Program-made: the position numbers and the translations under genes | Source: Alphaproteobacteria bacterium | GTDB taxonomy: Bacteria; Pseudomonadota; Alphaproteobacteria; Micavibrionales; Micavibrionaceae | Length of the DNA: 64,000 nucleotides | NCBI GenBank assembly: GCA_021776025.1 | Contig: JAJFGR010000007.1 | Span: 248,001 to 312,000 of the forward strand | Reading direction: 5' to 3' | Shown: positions 28,801-35,880 of the stretch, piece after piece | Layout of the letters: each line of letters starts with the position of its first letter | How positions within the stretch are numbered: position 1 is the stretch's first letter | Notes under the pieces: model-generated | Database searches by the model: none | Told to the model about the DNA's origin: nothing | What the model saw: the letters and a program-made list of their open reading frames with translations, nothing else

Positions 28801-31599
28801 CGCTTTTAGCTTTTCCTGATTTTCAGGAGTAAGTCTGCTCATGGCTTCTACGTATGTGATGTCATGCTGAATTTCTGTGCGGGATTCATTCATGAAGATT
28901 GAAGCGTCATCAACGCCGTATATGCCCTTTAATTCCCAAGCGTAGTAGCGCGTGTACATGTGCATCAGCATGTCTTGTGTTGGTGCGCCATAGCGGCCAT
29001 TTTCTGTGTCCATGGTTTGGTCTGCAACGTCGCCACTGCGGTTGTAGTTGAAATTGGCCATGAGGTGGTTGTCCTCATAGTAATTCAATGTCATGCGGTT
29101 ATAGGCTTTGAATTTTTCGCCTTCTTTGTCTAGTCCGCTAATGAAGTCACCGGGGTCTTTCGCCAAAATTCCGGTGAGAGTTTCCATTTTTTGCGCGAGG
29201 TCTTGGTCATTAAAATCTTTTTCCCCGGTTAAGGCTATAAGTTCGTCATCCCTCATTTTTTTGAGTGCGTAGTGGGTTGTTGGCGCCATGGCTAAGGTCT
29301 TGCGAATGTCTGCTGATATTGCGTTGAGTTCGGCAACATTTTCTGGAATTGTGCCGGTGGTTTGGCGAAGGTTTCTGATGGTGCTCAGGACTAGGAGGTC
29401 GGTGATGTCAGGTCTTGCGAAGGCCTTAGTGGTCGCAATTTCGTAGTCACGGGCGTAAGGATCATCTTCACCAGTTTTCCCGAAAACGTTAAATTTGCCC
29501 TCGTACATGGCTTCCGTGACTTGGCGCAAGGTTTGGTGGTTTTGTTTGATGAATTCGTTTAAGTCCTGACCCGGAGCAGGTTCCTTGCCTCCCAGTTCTT
29601 TAATGGCGCGCAAATCAAATTGCTGGCGGACAAAGGCATAGACTTCTTCGCGGGTCACGCGATCGTAAACTTTGCCGTCTTCGTCTTTGAAGTGGTTGCG
29701 AATAGCGTTTTTTTGCTCTTCATTGTCACTGTCATAGAGCATCTCAATAGGGATGTAGTCGCCGCCGCTCATGCCTTCCAAGATACCGTATGCGCCGACA
29801 GATAAAATGTTGTCGGCGTCGTACCCATAATCCTCACGCAGTTTAAGAATATTTTGAGATTTGTAGGTATTGTCACTGAAAAGGGCGCTCAACAGGTTAT
29901 AGACGCCGCCGAATTCATCACCTTCGGTTTGCACGGGTGAAAGGCCAGCAGCTTTAGTGTTGAGGATTGATTGATAGTCTGAAAATATAGCAGCCATGAA
30001 AGTGTTATATTTTATGTCATCGTCTTCCTCTGCGCGGATGCGTTTACCGAGATCGCTGTCTTTGAATGGGTCTAGGCCGAGGGCGTATTCTCTTTTTAAT
30101 GTTAAGCGAAATTCTTCTTCAAGCTTGGCTAAGTCTGGATTAGAAGAGAAGAATGTTTTGATCTCGTCATTTTGTTTTTTCTCCACTTTCTCCAAATCTT
30201 CAGGGCTTAATACTTGAAAATTTTTGGATTCTCTTCTGTCTCTGACTTCCCTACTAATTTGCTTCATAAGCTTAACGGTTGCTTCTTGTAGGGGTAGTAG
30301 GTAGCGATCGTCATCCTCATCAATGCCGTCTAGGATGTGGCCAACTTTCTTGTCTTTTAGGATTATGTCATCGGTGTTGCGCAGGGCTTCACCTTTGCTG
30401 TCTGTTCTGGCTGTGTAAATTGCGCCTTTATCATCGAAGGTGTAGACGGTTTTTTCTTTAGATCCGGCCATTTTTTTTCTGCCGTTTGCGTATTCTGCGC
30501 CATATTTTTTAAATGCGGCGTATAGAACATCGGCGGCATACTCGCGGGTGTCGTAGTCCAGATAATTGTCAGGCTCTCTTACAAATTTTCCTGTGTTGTC
30601 GAGCTTTCTGGAGAGTTTTGTTTCAATTTCAAGAATTGCCTGACGGGTTCTTTCTGCAAATAAAGTTGTGATGTCGACAGGGTCGTTGCCATTGACGGCG
30701 ACTTTGCTGGCTTTTGCGATTTCGTCACGCGTTTTAGGCGGTAACAGAATCGCATACGTGTTATGTATTAGAGCAAGATCATTCAGTTGTTGTTGTTGTT
30801 GCGTTGTTGGTCTTGTGCCGCCGGCAAGCAAGAGCATTTTTTTGTCGAACAGGGTTTGTTGTTTGAGTTTATCTTTCAGTTCGTCTTTTAATTGATCCTG
30901 ATCTAGCAGTTTTTCAGGGTTGTTTATATATTGCGCGATTGGTGCCCAGCTTTTGATAAAGGCAGGGTCTGTAGGGTCGAATGGTTTGACTTTCGGGTCA
31001 AAATTAGGGAGATCGCCGAAAGGGCCGTTTGCTTTGTCCAACGCTTTAATTGCAGCTTTAAAACGGAGCAACGCTGCTTGTTCCTGCATTTCTACTGGAT
31101 CTGTTGATGGCTTTGCGTCATCACCGAGTGTGTTGTAAATGGAGCTATAGGCTGTAATGGTGATCATTAGGGGCTCTAAATCTTTAAAGCCGTCTTGTCC
31201 AGGTCCACGGATGGCTATGAAGTTGCCGAGTGCCTTTATAAAGGCGGGGTCATGTAGTTTAATATTGCCAGCTGGCAGTGGATTTGAAATTTTTAGCTGA
31301 GCTTTGATTTCGGGGGTTGCGGGTGCGCCATTGGGTAAGTGTGTTGCGGCTTCTAGTTCTTGATTGAAGGCATCTCTGTTGGCGTTTATATAGTCGCGGG
31401 CTTTGGCAACTGCGGGGCCTGAGTTAGCAAGGTCTTCCCGGAGGAGTTTATTTTCTATAGTTTGGGCGATTTTCGGGTTTTTTTCAGCAAACTCATTGAG
31501 TTGTGCCTCAGTCACGGACGCGAGGTCTGGGAAGGTCCCCGGACTGGTTTCGTTTACCGCAGAGGCAGTACGCCTCAATTGTTCGCGTGAAAGTGCCAT
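25891..31599 (-). CDS. Giant 1902-residue protein of unknown function
   Basis: No family recognised. There is no Sec signal peptide; the N-terminus MALSREQLRRTASAVNE looks cytoplasmic. Residues 1-960 are mostly helical, charged and Gln/Asp-rich, with a QQQQQ run near residue 270. Around 970-1000 is a Lys/Ala repeat (AKTKADADAKTKAKAKKK). Residues about 1010-1250 are helical. About 1255-1470 is a disordered Pro/Ala/Glu/Thr/Lys linker with a 10-residue tandem repeat (AANAxPEVKx). About 1533-1610 is a Gly/Ala-rich hydrophobic stretch resembling the glycine-zipper membrane segments of polymorphic toxins (GAIGGAAAGTTLTPLGTMVV). Near 1697 is an EF-hand-like loop DTDGDELLSDAE. The tail is acidic and helical and ends SGTPSPGGS. 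GAGGG precedes the ATG by 6-7 bases, and a CtrA-type promoter lies upstream. Base composition looks lower in GC than its neighbours. It may be a secreted or surface effector, but that is inference. Confidence 0.85.
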   Translation of the reverse strand: MALSREQLRRTASAVNETSPGTFPDLASVTEAQLNEFAEKNPKIAQTIENKLLREDLANSGPAVAKARDYINANRDAFNQELEAATHLPNGAPATPEIKAQLKISNPLPAGNIKLHDPAFIKALGNFIAIRGPGQDGFKDLEPLMITITAYSSIYNTLGDDAKPSTDPVEMQEQAALLRFKAAIKALDKANGPFGDLPNFDPKVKPFDPTDPAFIKSWAPIAQYINNPEKLLDQDQLKDELKDKLKQQTLFDKKMLLLAGGTRPTTQQQQQLNDLALIHNTYAILLPPKTRDEIAKASKVAVNGNDPVDITTLFAERTRQAILEIETKLSRKLDNTGKFVREPDNYLDYDTREYAADVLYAAFKKYGAEYANGRKKMAGSKEKTVYTFDDKGAIYTARTDSKGEALRNTDDIILKDKKVGHILDGIDEDDDRYLLPLQEATVKLMKQISREVRDRRESKNFQVLSPEDLEKVEKKQNDEIKTFFSSNPDLAKLEEEFRLTLKREYALGLDPFKDSDLGKRIRAEEDDDIKYNTFMAAIFSDYQSILNTKAAGLSPVQTEGDEFGGVYNLLSALFSDNTYKSQNILKLREDYGYDADNILSVGAYGILEGMSGGDYIPIEMLYDSDNEEQKNAIRNHFKDEDGKVYDRVTREEVYAFVRQQFDLRAIKELGGKEPAPGQDLNEFIKQNHQTLRQVTEAMYEGKFNVFGKTGEDDPYARDYEIATTKAFARPDITDLLVLSTIRNLRQTTGTIPENVAELNAISADIRKTLAMAPTTHYALKKMRDDELIALTGEKDFNDQDLAQKMETLTGILAKDPGDFISGLDKEGEKFKAYNRMTLNYYEDNHLMANFNYNRSGDVADQTMDTENGRYGAPTQDMLMHMYTRYYAWELKGIYGVDDASIFMNESRTEIQHDITYVEAMSRLTPENQEKLKAGIESLSHPSGHLYYNLRPDFLFQQRLKYLKRQADAKIKIAADAKTKADADAKTKAKAKKKEGPNKDGNDQEKAINNPDDEALNATYAQAAAIAVPPAIAAGSKMANKGHAIAAEAAKLAPFKEKIPANKQHAAKRIWNVLKTADQADPKSEYYEKAIKTANKLLKKAGLTEAQVRVLGASSEKYIIADSKTKAAERALRALEIAENSTKGSERHTRALKLMHEVLKRTGITETQLKLFSLAKTDPFFAALMQPAKTALIPHESFGRSARPNLKDASPDIRRVIGGLRASVDPYSTQAARESAARVAADIMRDGGVTKADLLKYISEEELESVLKTEKPIVTPTPETKKPVAETAPVKEKPANTAAPAEKSKPPKAAVKKSAKLAEIDRLIAADNKAGHDGAKSAALRDEGEFVTKSLEDIKKQQTAPKTPPNQTINIKTGDNSPVAFNIGDDNKISIDNTTGQNPEVKTEGAPKPETEGTTTKAPTEAETSKAVVKTEGPAANADPEVKPAANAEPEVKAAAKASDAPESAPGTGKGWQIAGKTMMGAGVAYSGYHAISRFEEDGEGAFTARAGITGVDTAVAANAWKGTPGILGKTLLKGGGAPLIVLTSAVEVGVAISNKDGQAAGAAATIAEFATVGAIGGAAAGTTLTPLGTMVVGIAGGLGGAAVGVAVVAKTEIDNWQGRFIDNLTYDGSWFGQGMIKDTEDLLKKAAEYKTKLDQGGISQAELSQYNELLREMEDLAIDLQKAEAGLIHNVASWNNLDTDGDELLSDAELAKDETANADNNRLKDNRKLRRDLTQALSASNDKQRYVQLDALFNGVNTADELTARLNGDFKHVAKGLSTTSPKWADAMWWDNQDDWHKTLNDIDKKIVAETTSGTFNRSSFSQEETIELKRDLHNIREKVEDRIHNLLYDADQGDIDAEEFDELNLLREDLKSVDQLENVLWTDKTNNTPAPTSGTPSPGGS

Positions 31600-31673
31600 A
31601 TATACCCTCTATTTAAAAACACCGCTTAATATTTTTATTTTTTTTGTGTTTATTTTTTTATAGTTATGGACAG

Positions 31674-31703
31674 AATATAGGGAAAAGATTAACGAACCCT
31701 TAA
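31674..31703 (-). promoter_or_regulatory. CtrA-type promoter of the giant-protein gene
   Basis: Read leftward: TTAAGGGTTCGTTAA (31689-31703) is an exact TTAA-N7-TTAA site, and 9 bases after it comes TATATT (31674-31679), a good -10. The site thus covers the -35 region, as at many CtrA-activated promoters. It lies about 90 bp before the start of the 1902-residue gene. Confidence 0.6.
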
Positions 31704-31747
31704 AGGTTTGCTAATTCTTTGTCATATTGCGGCGGGTGGGGTTTATA

Positions 31748-32647
31748 TTAGGCGGATTTTTGCTCTGGCTGGCTGCGGCCATTGACGAGATCTTCGTATG
31801 CTTCGTGCAATTGGCGTGTGATGGGCCCGACGCCGTAGGTTATGTTGTCGATTGAGCCGACAGCGGTGACCTCGGCAGCTGTGCCGGTGAGGAAAATTTC
31901 GTCGAATGAGGCCAGCTCTTCAGGTTTTATGCGGCGTTCTTCGATGGTGATGCCTTGATCACGGGCCAAACCCATAACCGTTTGGCGGGTGATGCCATTC
32001 AGGAAACGATCAGGTATGGGCGTGTGGATGGTGCCGTCCTTAATGAGGAAGATATTAGCTCCTGTGGATTCAGCAACATAGCCTTCATGGTCGAGCATCA
32101 GGGCGTCGGTGAAGCCTTCCTTTTTGACTTCAGCTTTGGCCATGCAGCTTAAATTATACAAAGAAGCGGTTTTAGCTTCTGTTGGGGCGGTGTTAGGGGC
32201 TGGTTTGCGCCATTTTGATGTTTTGAGGGTAATGCCCTTTTCACGGATTTCGGGATCAAAATAGCTACCCCAATTCCAGGCAGCAACGGCCATATGGGTT
32301 TCTGTGCCTTCAACGTCGATGCCCATTTGCTCGGCTCCACGCCAAGCTGCGGCCCGGATATAGGCGTTTTCAAGACCGTTGGCTTTGAGGACTTCTTCCT
32401 TAATTTTGTCGATGTCATCTGCGGTATAGGGCATATCCATATGGATGATGGTCGCGGAATTGATTAAACGTTCGGAGTGCTCGTGGCTTTTAAATATCTG
32501 GCCGCTATAGGCACGTTCACCCTCAAACACTTGTGTACCGTAATGTAGAGCGTGGGTGAGGAAATGCATCTTGGCGTCGCGCCAAGGCAGAATTTCTCCA
32601 TCCATCCAGATAAAGCCGTCTCTGTCGTCATACGGTATTAGTGCCAT
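31748..32647 (-). CDS. ilvE: Branched-chain amino acid aminotransferase
   Basis: A PLP enzyme transferring the amino group between glutamate and the keto acids of Leu, Ile and Val. 299 residues, fold-type IV. The N-terminus WMDGEILPWRDAKMHFLTHALHYG is typical; only part is quoted as key. The PLP lysine lies in the CMAKAEVKKEG region near residue 165, followed by DHEGYVAESTGANIF and FLTGTAAEVTAV. With ilvD at the right end of the window, it belongs to branched-chain synthesis, though the two are not linked. Divergent from the response regulator gene with a 68-bp gap. Confidence 0.92.
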   Translation of the reverse strand: MALIPYDDRDGFIWMDGEILPWRDAKMHFLTHALHYGTQVFEGERAYSGQIFKSHEHSERLINSATIIHMDMPYTADDIDKIKEEVLKANGLENAYIRAAAWRGAEQMGIDVEGTETHMAVAAWNWGSYFDPEIREKGITLKTSKWRKPAPNTAPTEAKTASLYNLSCMAKAEVKKEGFTDALMLDHEGYVAESTGANIFLIKDGTIHTPIPDRFLNGITRQTVMGLARDQGITIEERRIKPEELASFDEIFLTGTAAEVTAVGSIDNITYGVGPITRQLHEAYEDLVNGRSQPEQKSA

Positions 32648-32715
32648 TTCAGGTGTACTCCAATTAAAATTGAGCTATAAACTAGGCCAAAGCCATTGGT
32701 TTTGTAAACAGTTTC

Positions 32716-33453
32716 GTGAAGGTGGACGTTATAACGCAAGAAAATTATACAGACAGGGCTGAAAGTCAGGAAAGTCGTCCTCATGTATTGGTGGTGGATG
32801 ATGACCGGCGGATCCGAGATTTGCTGTGCCGTTATCTCGATGAGCATGGGTTTGTGGTGATTAGTGCGGCTGATGCGGGGGAGGCTAGCGCCCTGCTAAA
32901 AAGCTTTGAAGTTGATGTGCTGGTTGTTGATGTGATGATGCCGGGGCAGACGGGGTTGGAGTTTACGCAAGAATTTCGTAAGACGCAGCAAACGCCGATT
33001 ATTTTGCTGACCGCGCTTGGTGAGACGGAAGACCGTATTTCAGGGTTGGAAGCGGGCGCGGATGATTATTTGCCCAAGCCGTTTGAACCGAAAGAGCTGG
33101 TTTTACGGCTTAATGCAATTTTGAAACGTACAGCGAAAAAGATTGATACGCAAAAACCGTTTAAAATTGGGGGATGGGTGTTTGACCCTGCGCTAGAGCA
33201 GCTTTCGAATGATAGTGAAATAGTTAAACTTACAAGCGCGGAAGCGCTGTTACTTAAAGCTTTGGGGCGCAGTGGCGGTGAAGTTTTATCACGCGAGGAG
33301 TTGGCGAAGCGTTGCGGGGTTGATGCGGGAGAGCGCACAATCGATGTGCAGGTGACACGGCTGCGCCGGAAGATTGAAGAAGATACAAAGAACCCACGCT
33401 ATTTACAGACCGTGCGCGGTAAGGGCTATGTCCTGCGGATAGGGGAAGCATAG
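32716..33453 (+). CDS. OmpR/PhoB-family response regulator
   Basis: 245 residues from a GTG start. The receiver domain (about 22-138) has the acidic pocket VVDDD at 26-30, phospho-Asp72 in VVDVMMPG, the LTA Thr, and Lys in LPKPFEPKEL. The winged-helix DNA-binding domain (about 150-242) ends with TVRGKGYVL. It overlaps no gene; the sensor kinase starts 4 bp after its stop, so the two form a pair of the OmpR-EnvZ type. No strong Shine-Dalgarno sequence precedes the GTG and the 5' end is less certain than the rest. Confidence 0.93.
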   Translation: MKVDVITQENYTDRAESQESRPHVLVVDDDRRIRDLLCRYLDEHGFVVISAADAGEASALLKSFEVDVLVVDVMMPGQTGLEFTQEFRKTQQTPIILLTALGETEDRISGLEAGADDYLPKPFEPKELVLRLNAILKRTAKKIDTQKPFKIGGWVFDPALEQLSNDSEIVKLTSAEALLLKALGRSGGEVLSREELAKRCGVDAGERTIDVQVTRLRRKIEEDTKNPRYLQTVRGKGYVLRIGEA

Positions 33454-33456
33454 AAG

Positions 33457-34788
33457 ATGGTCGGGCTTTCGATTAAACAATTTTTACCACGGACATTGTT
33501 CGGGCGCTCCTTGGTTATTCTGGTGACGCCGGTTGTTCTTATTCAAATCATCACCAGTTTTGTGTTTTTTGATCGCCATTGGAGCAAGATGACAACCCGT
33601 CTAGCTTTCGCAGTTTCCGGTGAGTTAGCCGTTATTACGGCGGTTTTAAATGAGGGCGGCGATAATGAAAGGATGCAGCGCATTGTTGATTATGCTGCGG
33701 ATTATCTGGATCTTTATGCCGATTATCGGCCTGCACAAAAGTTACCTGATCAGAAGATATCCTCATCTGTGCAGATTTGGGAAGGTGTTGTTGCGGACAA
33801 ATTGTCGAGAGAGTTGAACGCACAAATCGCGGAAGATTTTGTTATTCATACGGATTTTTCGGAAAAAACCATTGAAGTCTTTATTCAACTTGAACGTGGA
33901 ATGCTGGTTGTGACATTCCCGCAGAGGCGACTGTTTTCGTCTTCGGGATACGTGTTTTTGCTTTGGATGATTGGGGCTTCATTTTTACTTTTGGTGATTG
34001 CCATTATGTTTATGCGCAATCAAATCCGTCCAATTCGCAAGCTGGCTGTGGCGGCTGATCGGTTTGGTAAGGGGCGCGATACGCCGTTTTTCAAGCCTGA
34101 AGGGGCCCGGGAAGTGCGTCAGGCGGGGAATGCTTTTTTGGATATGCGCACGCGAATTGAACGGCAGGTTTCACAGCGCACCGATATGTTGGCGGGGGTT
34201 TCGCATGATTTGCGGACGCCGTTAACGCGGATGAAGCTGCAGATTGAGATGCTTCCTGAAAGCGCAGACAGAGACGGTATGCGTGAAGATATTCAAGACA
34301 TGGAGCGGATGATTCACGGGTATATTGATTTTGTTCGTGGTGACGGGGATGAGGAATTTGAAAATATTGAGTTGGCGGGTTTATTTGAAAAGCTGGCTGC
34401 AGCGCTTAAACGTCAGGATGTTGAGGTGGCGCTTGACGTGGAAGAGGGGGCGGCGCTAATTGTTAGACCTTTAGCGTTTGAGCGCGCATTAAATAATTTA
34501 CTGACGAATGCTTCTAAGTATGCGGAAGGTATTTGGGTTACAGCGCACAGGGATGGGGAGAAAATTCAAATTCAAATTGATGATGACGGGCCGGGCGTTC
34601 CAGAAGACCAGTATGAAGAGGTGTTTAAGCCCTTTACCCGCGTTGATACGTCGCGTAATGCAGAGACGGGCGGCATTGGTTTGGGTTTACCGATTGCCTT
34701 GGATATTGTGCATTCACATGGCGGAAAAATGTGGTTGGAAAAAAGCGAGCGCGGGGGCTTAAGTGTTGTTGTGCGAATGCCCATTTAA
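33457..34788 (+). CDS. EnvZ-type sensor histidine kinase
   Basis: 443 residues. Transmembrane helices at about 20-40 and 165-186 flank a periplasmic sensor region of about 125 residues. HAMP follows (about 185-238), then the HisKA motif VSHDLRTPLTRMK with the phospho-His near residue 249, the N box NNLLTNASKYAEG near 346, and G boxes DDGPGVP and GGIGLGLPIA. It phosphorylates the regulator encoded just upstream. The signal sensed is unknown; EnvZ-like proteins of this group respond to osmolarity or envelope state. Its stop overlaps the csaA remnant by 4 bases. Confidence 0.93.
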   Translation: MVGLSIKQFLPRTLFGRSLVILVTPVVLIQIITSFVFFDRHWSKMTTRLAFAVSGELAVITAVLNEGGDNERMQRIVDYAADYLDLYADYRPAQKLPDQKISSSVQIWEGVVADKLSRELNAQIAEDFVIHTDFSEKTIEVFIQLERGMLVVTFPQRRLFSSSGYVFLLWMIGASFLLLVIAIMFMRNQIRPIRKLAVAADRFGKGRDTPFFKPEGAREVRQAGNAFLDMRTRIERQVSQRTDMLAGVSHDLRTPLTRMKLQIEMLPESADRDGMREDIQDMERMIHGYIDFVRGDGDEEFENIELAGLFEKLAAALKRQDVEVALDVEEGAALIVRPLAFERALNNLLTNASKYAEGIWVTAHRDGEKIQIQIDDDGPGVPEDQYEEVFKPFTRVDTSRNAETGGIGLGLPIALDIVHSHGGKMWLEKSERGGLSVVVRMPI

Positions 34789-35124
34789 AAAAGACGGCCG
34801 CCGTTGGGGATATCTTTGTTGGGCGTGACCAGAACAACTTCACCATTTTCATCAGGGAAGCCCAGCGTTAAAACTTCAGACATAAAAGGGCCAATTTGAC
34901 GTGGAGGGAAGTTCACAACAGCTGCGATCTTCATGCCTTTTAATTCTTCTAAGCGATAGTGGATAGTGATTTGGGCGGAGCTTTTTTTGATGCCTATGTC
35001 TTGGCCAAAATCGATTTGCAGTTTATAGGCGGGCCTCGGGGAAATCCTCTGCAACAACAATGGTGCCGATGCGGATGTCGACTTTAAGAAAATCATCAAA
35101 GGTGATTGTATCTGCTTTGCTCAT
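34785..35124 (-). pseudogene. csaA: csaA-like tRNA-binding/secretion chaperone gene with an 8-nt deletion
   Basis: The ATG at 35122-35124 opens a frame encoding MSKADTITFDDFLKVDIRIG and continuing to FPEAR, the normal CsaA N-terminus, which then hits TAA at 35023-35025 after 33 residues. The rest of CsaA (PAYKLQIDFGQDIGIKKSSA through to the C-terminus PNKDIPNGGRLF) continues in another frame from the same point. CsaA proteins read EARKPAYKL here. The junction GCCCGCCTAT fits loss of 8 bases between short GCCCGC repeats (GCCCGCAAGCCCGCC reduced to GCCCGCC). So the gene is broken, or the assembly has an error. CsaA binds tRNA or unfolded protein through an EMAP-type OB fold. Confidence 0.85.
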
Positions 35125-35141
35125 GGTGTGAAGTTGTCATG

Positions 35142-35166
35142 AAAAAGGCCGTTTTGCAACGGCCCT
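35142..35166 (-). terminator. Rho-independent terminator of the phasin gene
   Basis: Read leftward: GGCCGTT, loop GCAA, AACGGCC (35147-35164), then TTTTT. A perfect 7-bp GC-rich stem just after the phasin stop and before csaA. Confidence 0.9.
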
Positions 35167-35189
35167 TTAGGAAACTCTTTTGTATGAAA

Positions 35190-35651
35190 CTAAGCGGCTT
35201 TTTTGGTTGCCGGTTTCTGTGCTTTTTCTATCGAGGTTTTGACTTCGGTGAGTGTTGCTTTCACGCGCTTATTGATAATCTCGCTGGCTTCCTGGCTGGA
35301 TTGATTCAGCATGTCTGAGATTTCGTTCATGTTTTTGACGCTGCGTTCATAAGATTTTTTGAACAGGTCTGCGTTTTTGGCAATTTTTTCTTCCGGTGTA
35401 CCTTCAGCCATAAGTTCTTTGGCGATGACGGCGTTGTCTTCAACCATTTGCGACAAGACCGCGCTTTGGCGCTGTGCTATGGCCTGAATATTTTCAACGG
35501 CCACACTCTGCGCATCAGTTAAGGCCTGTATGTTTTTGCGCTGAGTTTCCATGAAGCCCTGCATATCGAAAGGCGCGGATTGGTAATTTTCAAAAAATTT
35601 TGAAAAATCATTTTGAGTGAAAAAGTCACCAAAGGGGTTTTGTCCAGCCAT
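35190..35651 (-). CDS. Phasin family protein (polyhydroxyalkanoate granule coat)
   Basis: 153 residues from the ATG at 35651 (AAGGAAATT upstream), giving MAGQNPFGDFFTQNDFSKFF; a longer frame to 35732 adds unrelated sequence. It is almost entirely helical and amphipathic: the phasin_2 domain (about 30-135) includes NIQALTDAQSVAVENIQAIAQRQSA, of which the NIQALTDAQ core is the key part. The Lys/Ala-rich tail is AQKPATKKAA. It coats and sizes PHB granules. phaR, phaA and phaB lie about 15 kb away. A TGC-rich box upstream suggests PhaR control. Confidence 0.88.
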   Translation of the reverse strand: MAGQNPFGDFFTQNDFSKFFENYQSAPFDMQGFMETQRKNIQALTDAQSVAVENIQAIAQRQSAVLSQMVEDNAVIAKELMAEGTPEEKIAKNADLFKKSYERSVKNMNEISDMLNQSSQEASEIINKRVKATLTEVKTSIEKAQKPATKKAA

Positions 35652-35716
35652 TGTAATTTCCTTATTCTGAGTTTCGAAATAAACATAGACGCAGCTGGGT
35701 ATATTGTTACAGGAAA

Positions 35717-35730
35717 GTGCCGCAATGCAC
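35717..35730. promoter_or_regulatory. TGC-rich box upstream of the phasin gene (candidate PhaR site)
   Basis: GTGCCGCAATGCAC (minus strand GTGCATTGCGGCAC) has TGC/GCA spacing like the boxes at 51391-51400, 43584-43592 and 43706-43714. PhaR of Paracoccus and Rhodobacter is reported to bind TGC-rich sites at phasin promoters; binding here is inferred. Confidence 0.4.
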
Positions 35731-35880
35731 AAATAAAATTAGAGAGAATGAGTACGTCTGTAATTTCAATAGCTTAGAGGATAGGCTTTCATCGTAGTCG
35801 TTTGTTATGAAATTAGGGTTTTTTTAAAGGTTTTCGGGCATCTTTATAGGGGTCTGCGTAGGGTTTTCAGTTTTATTATT

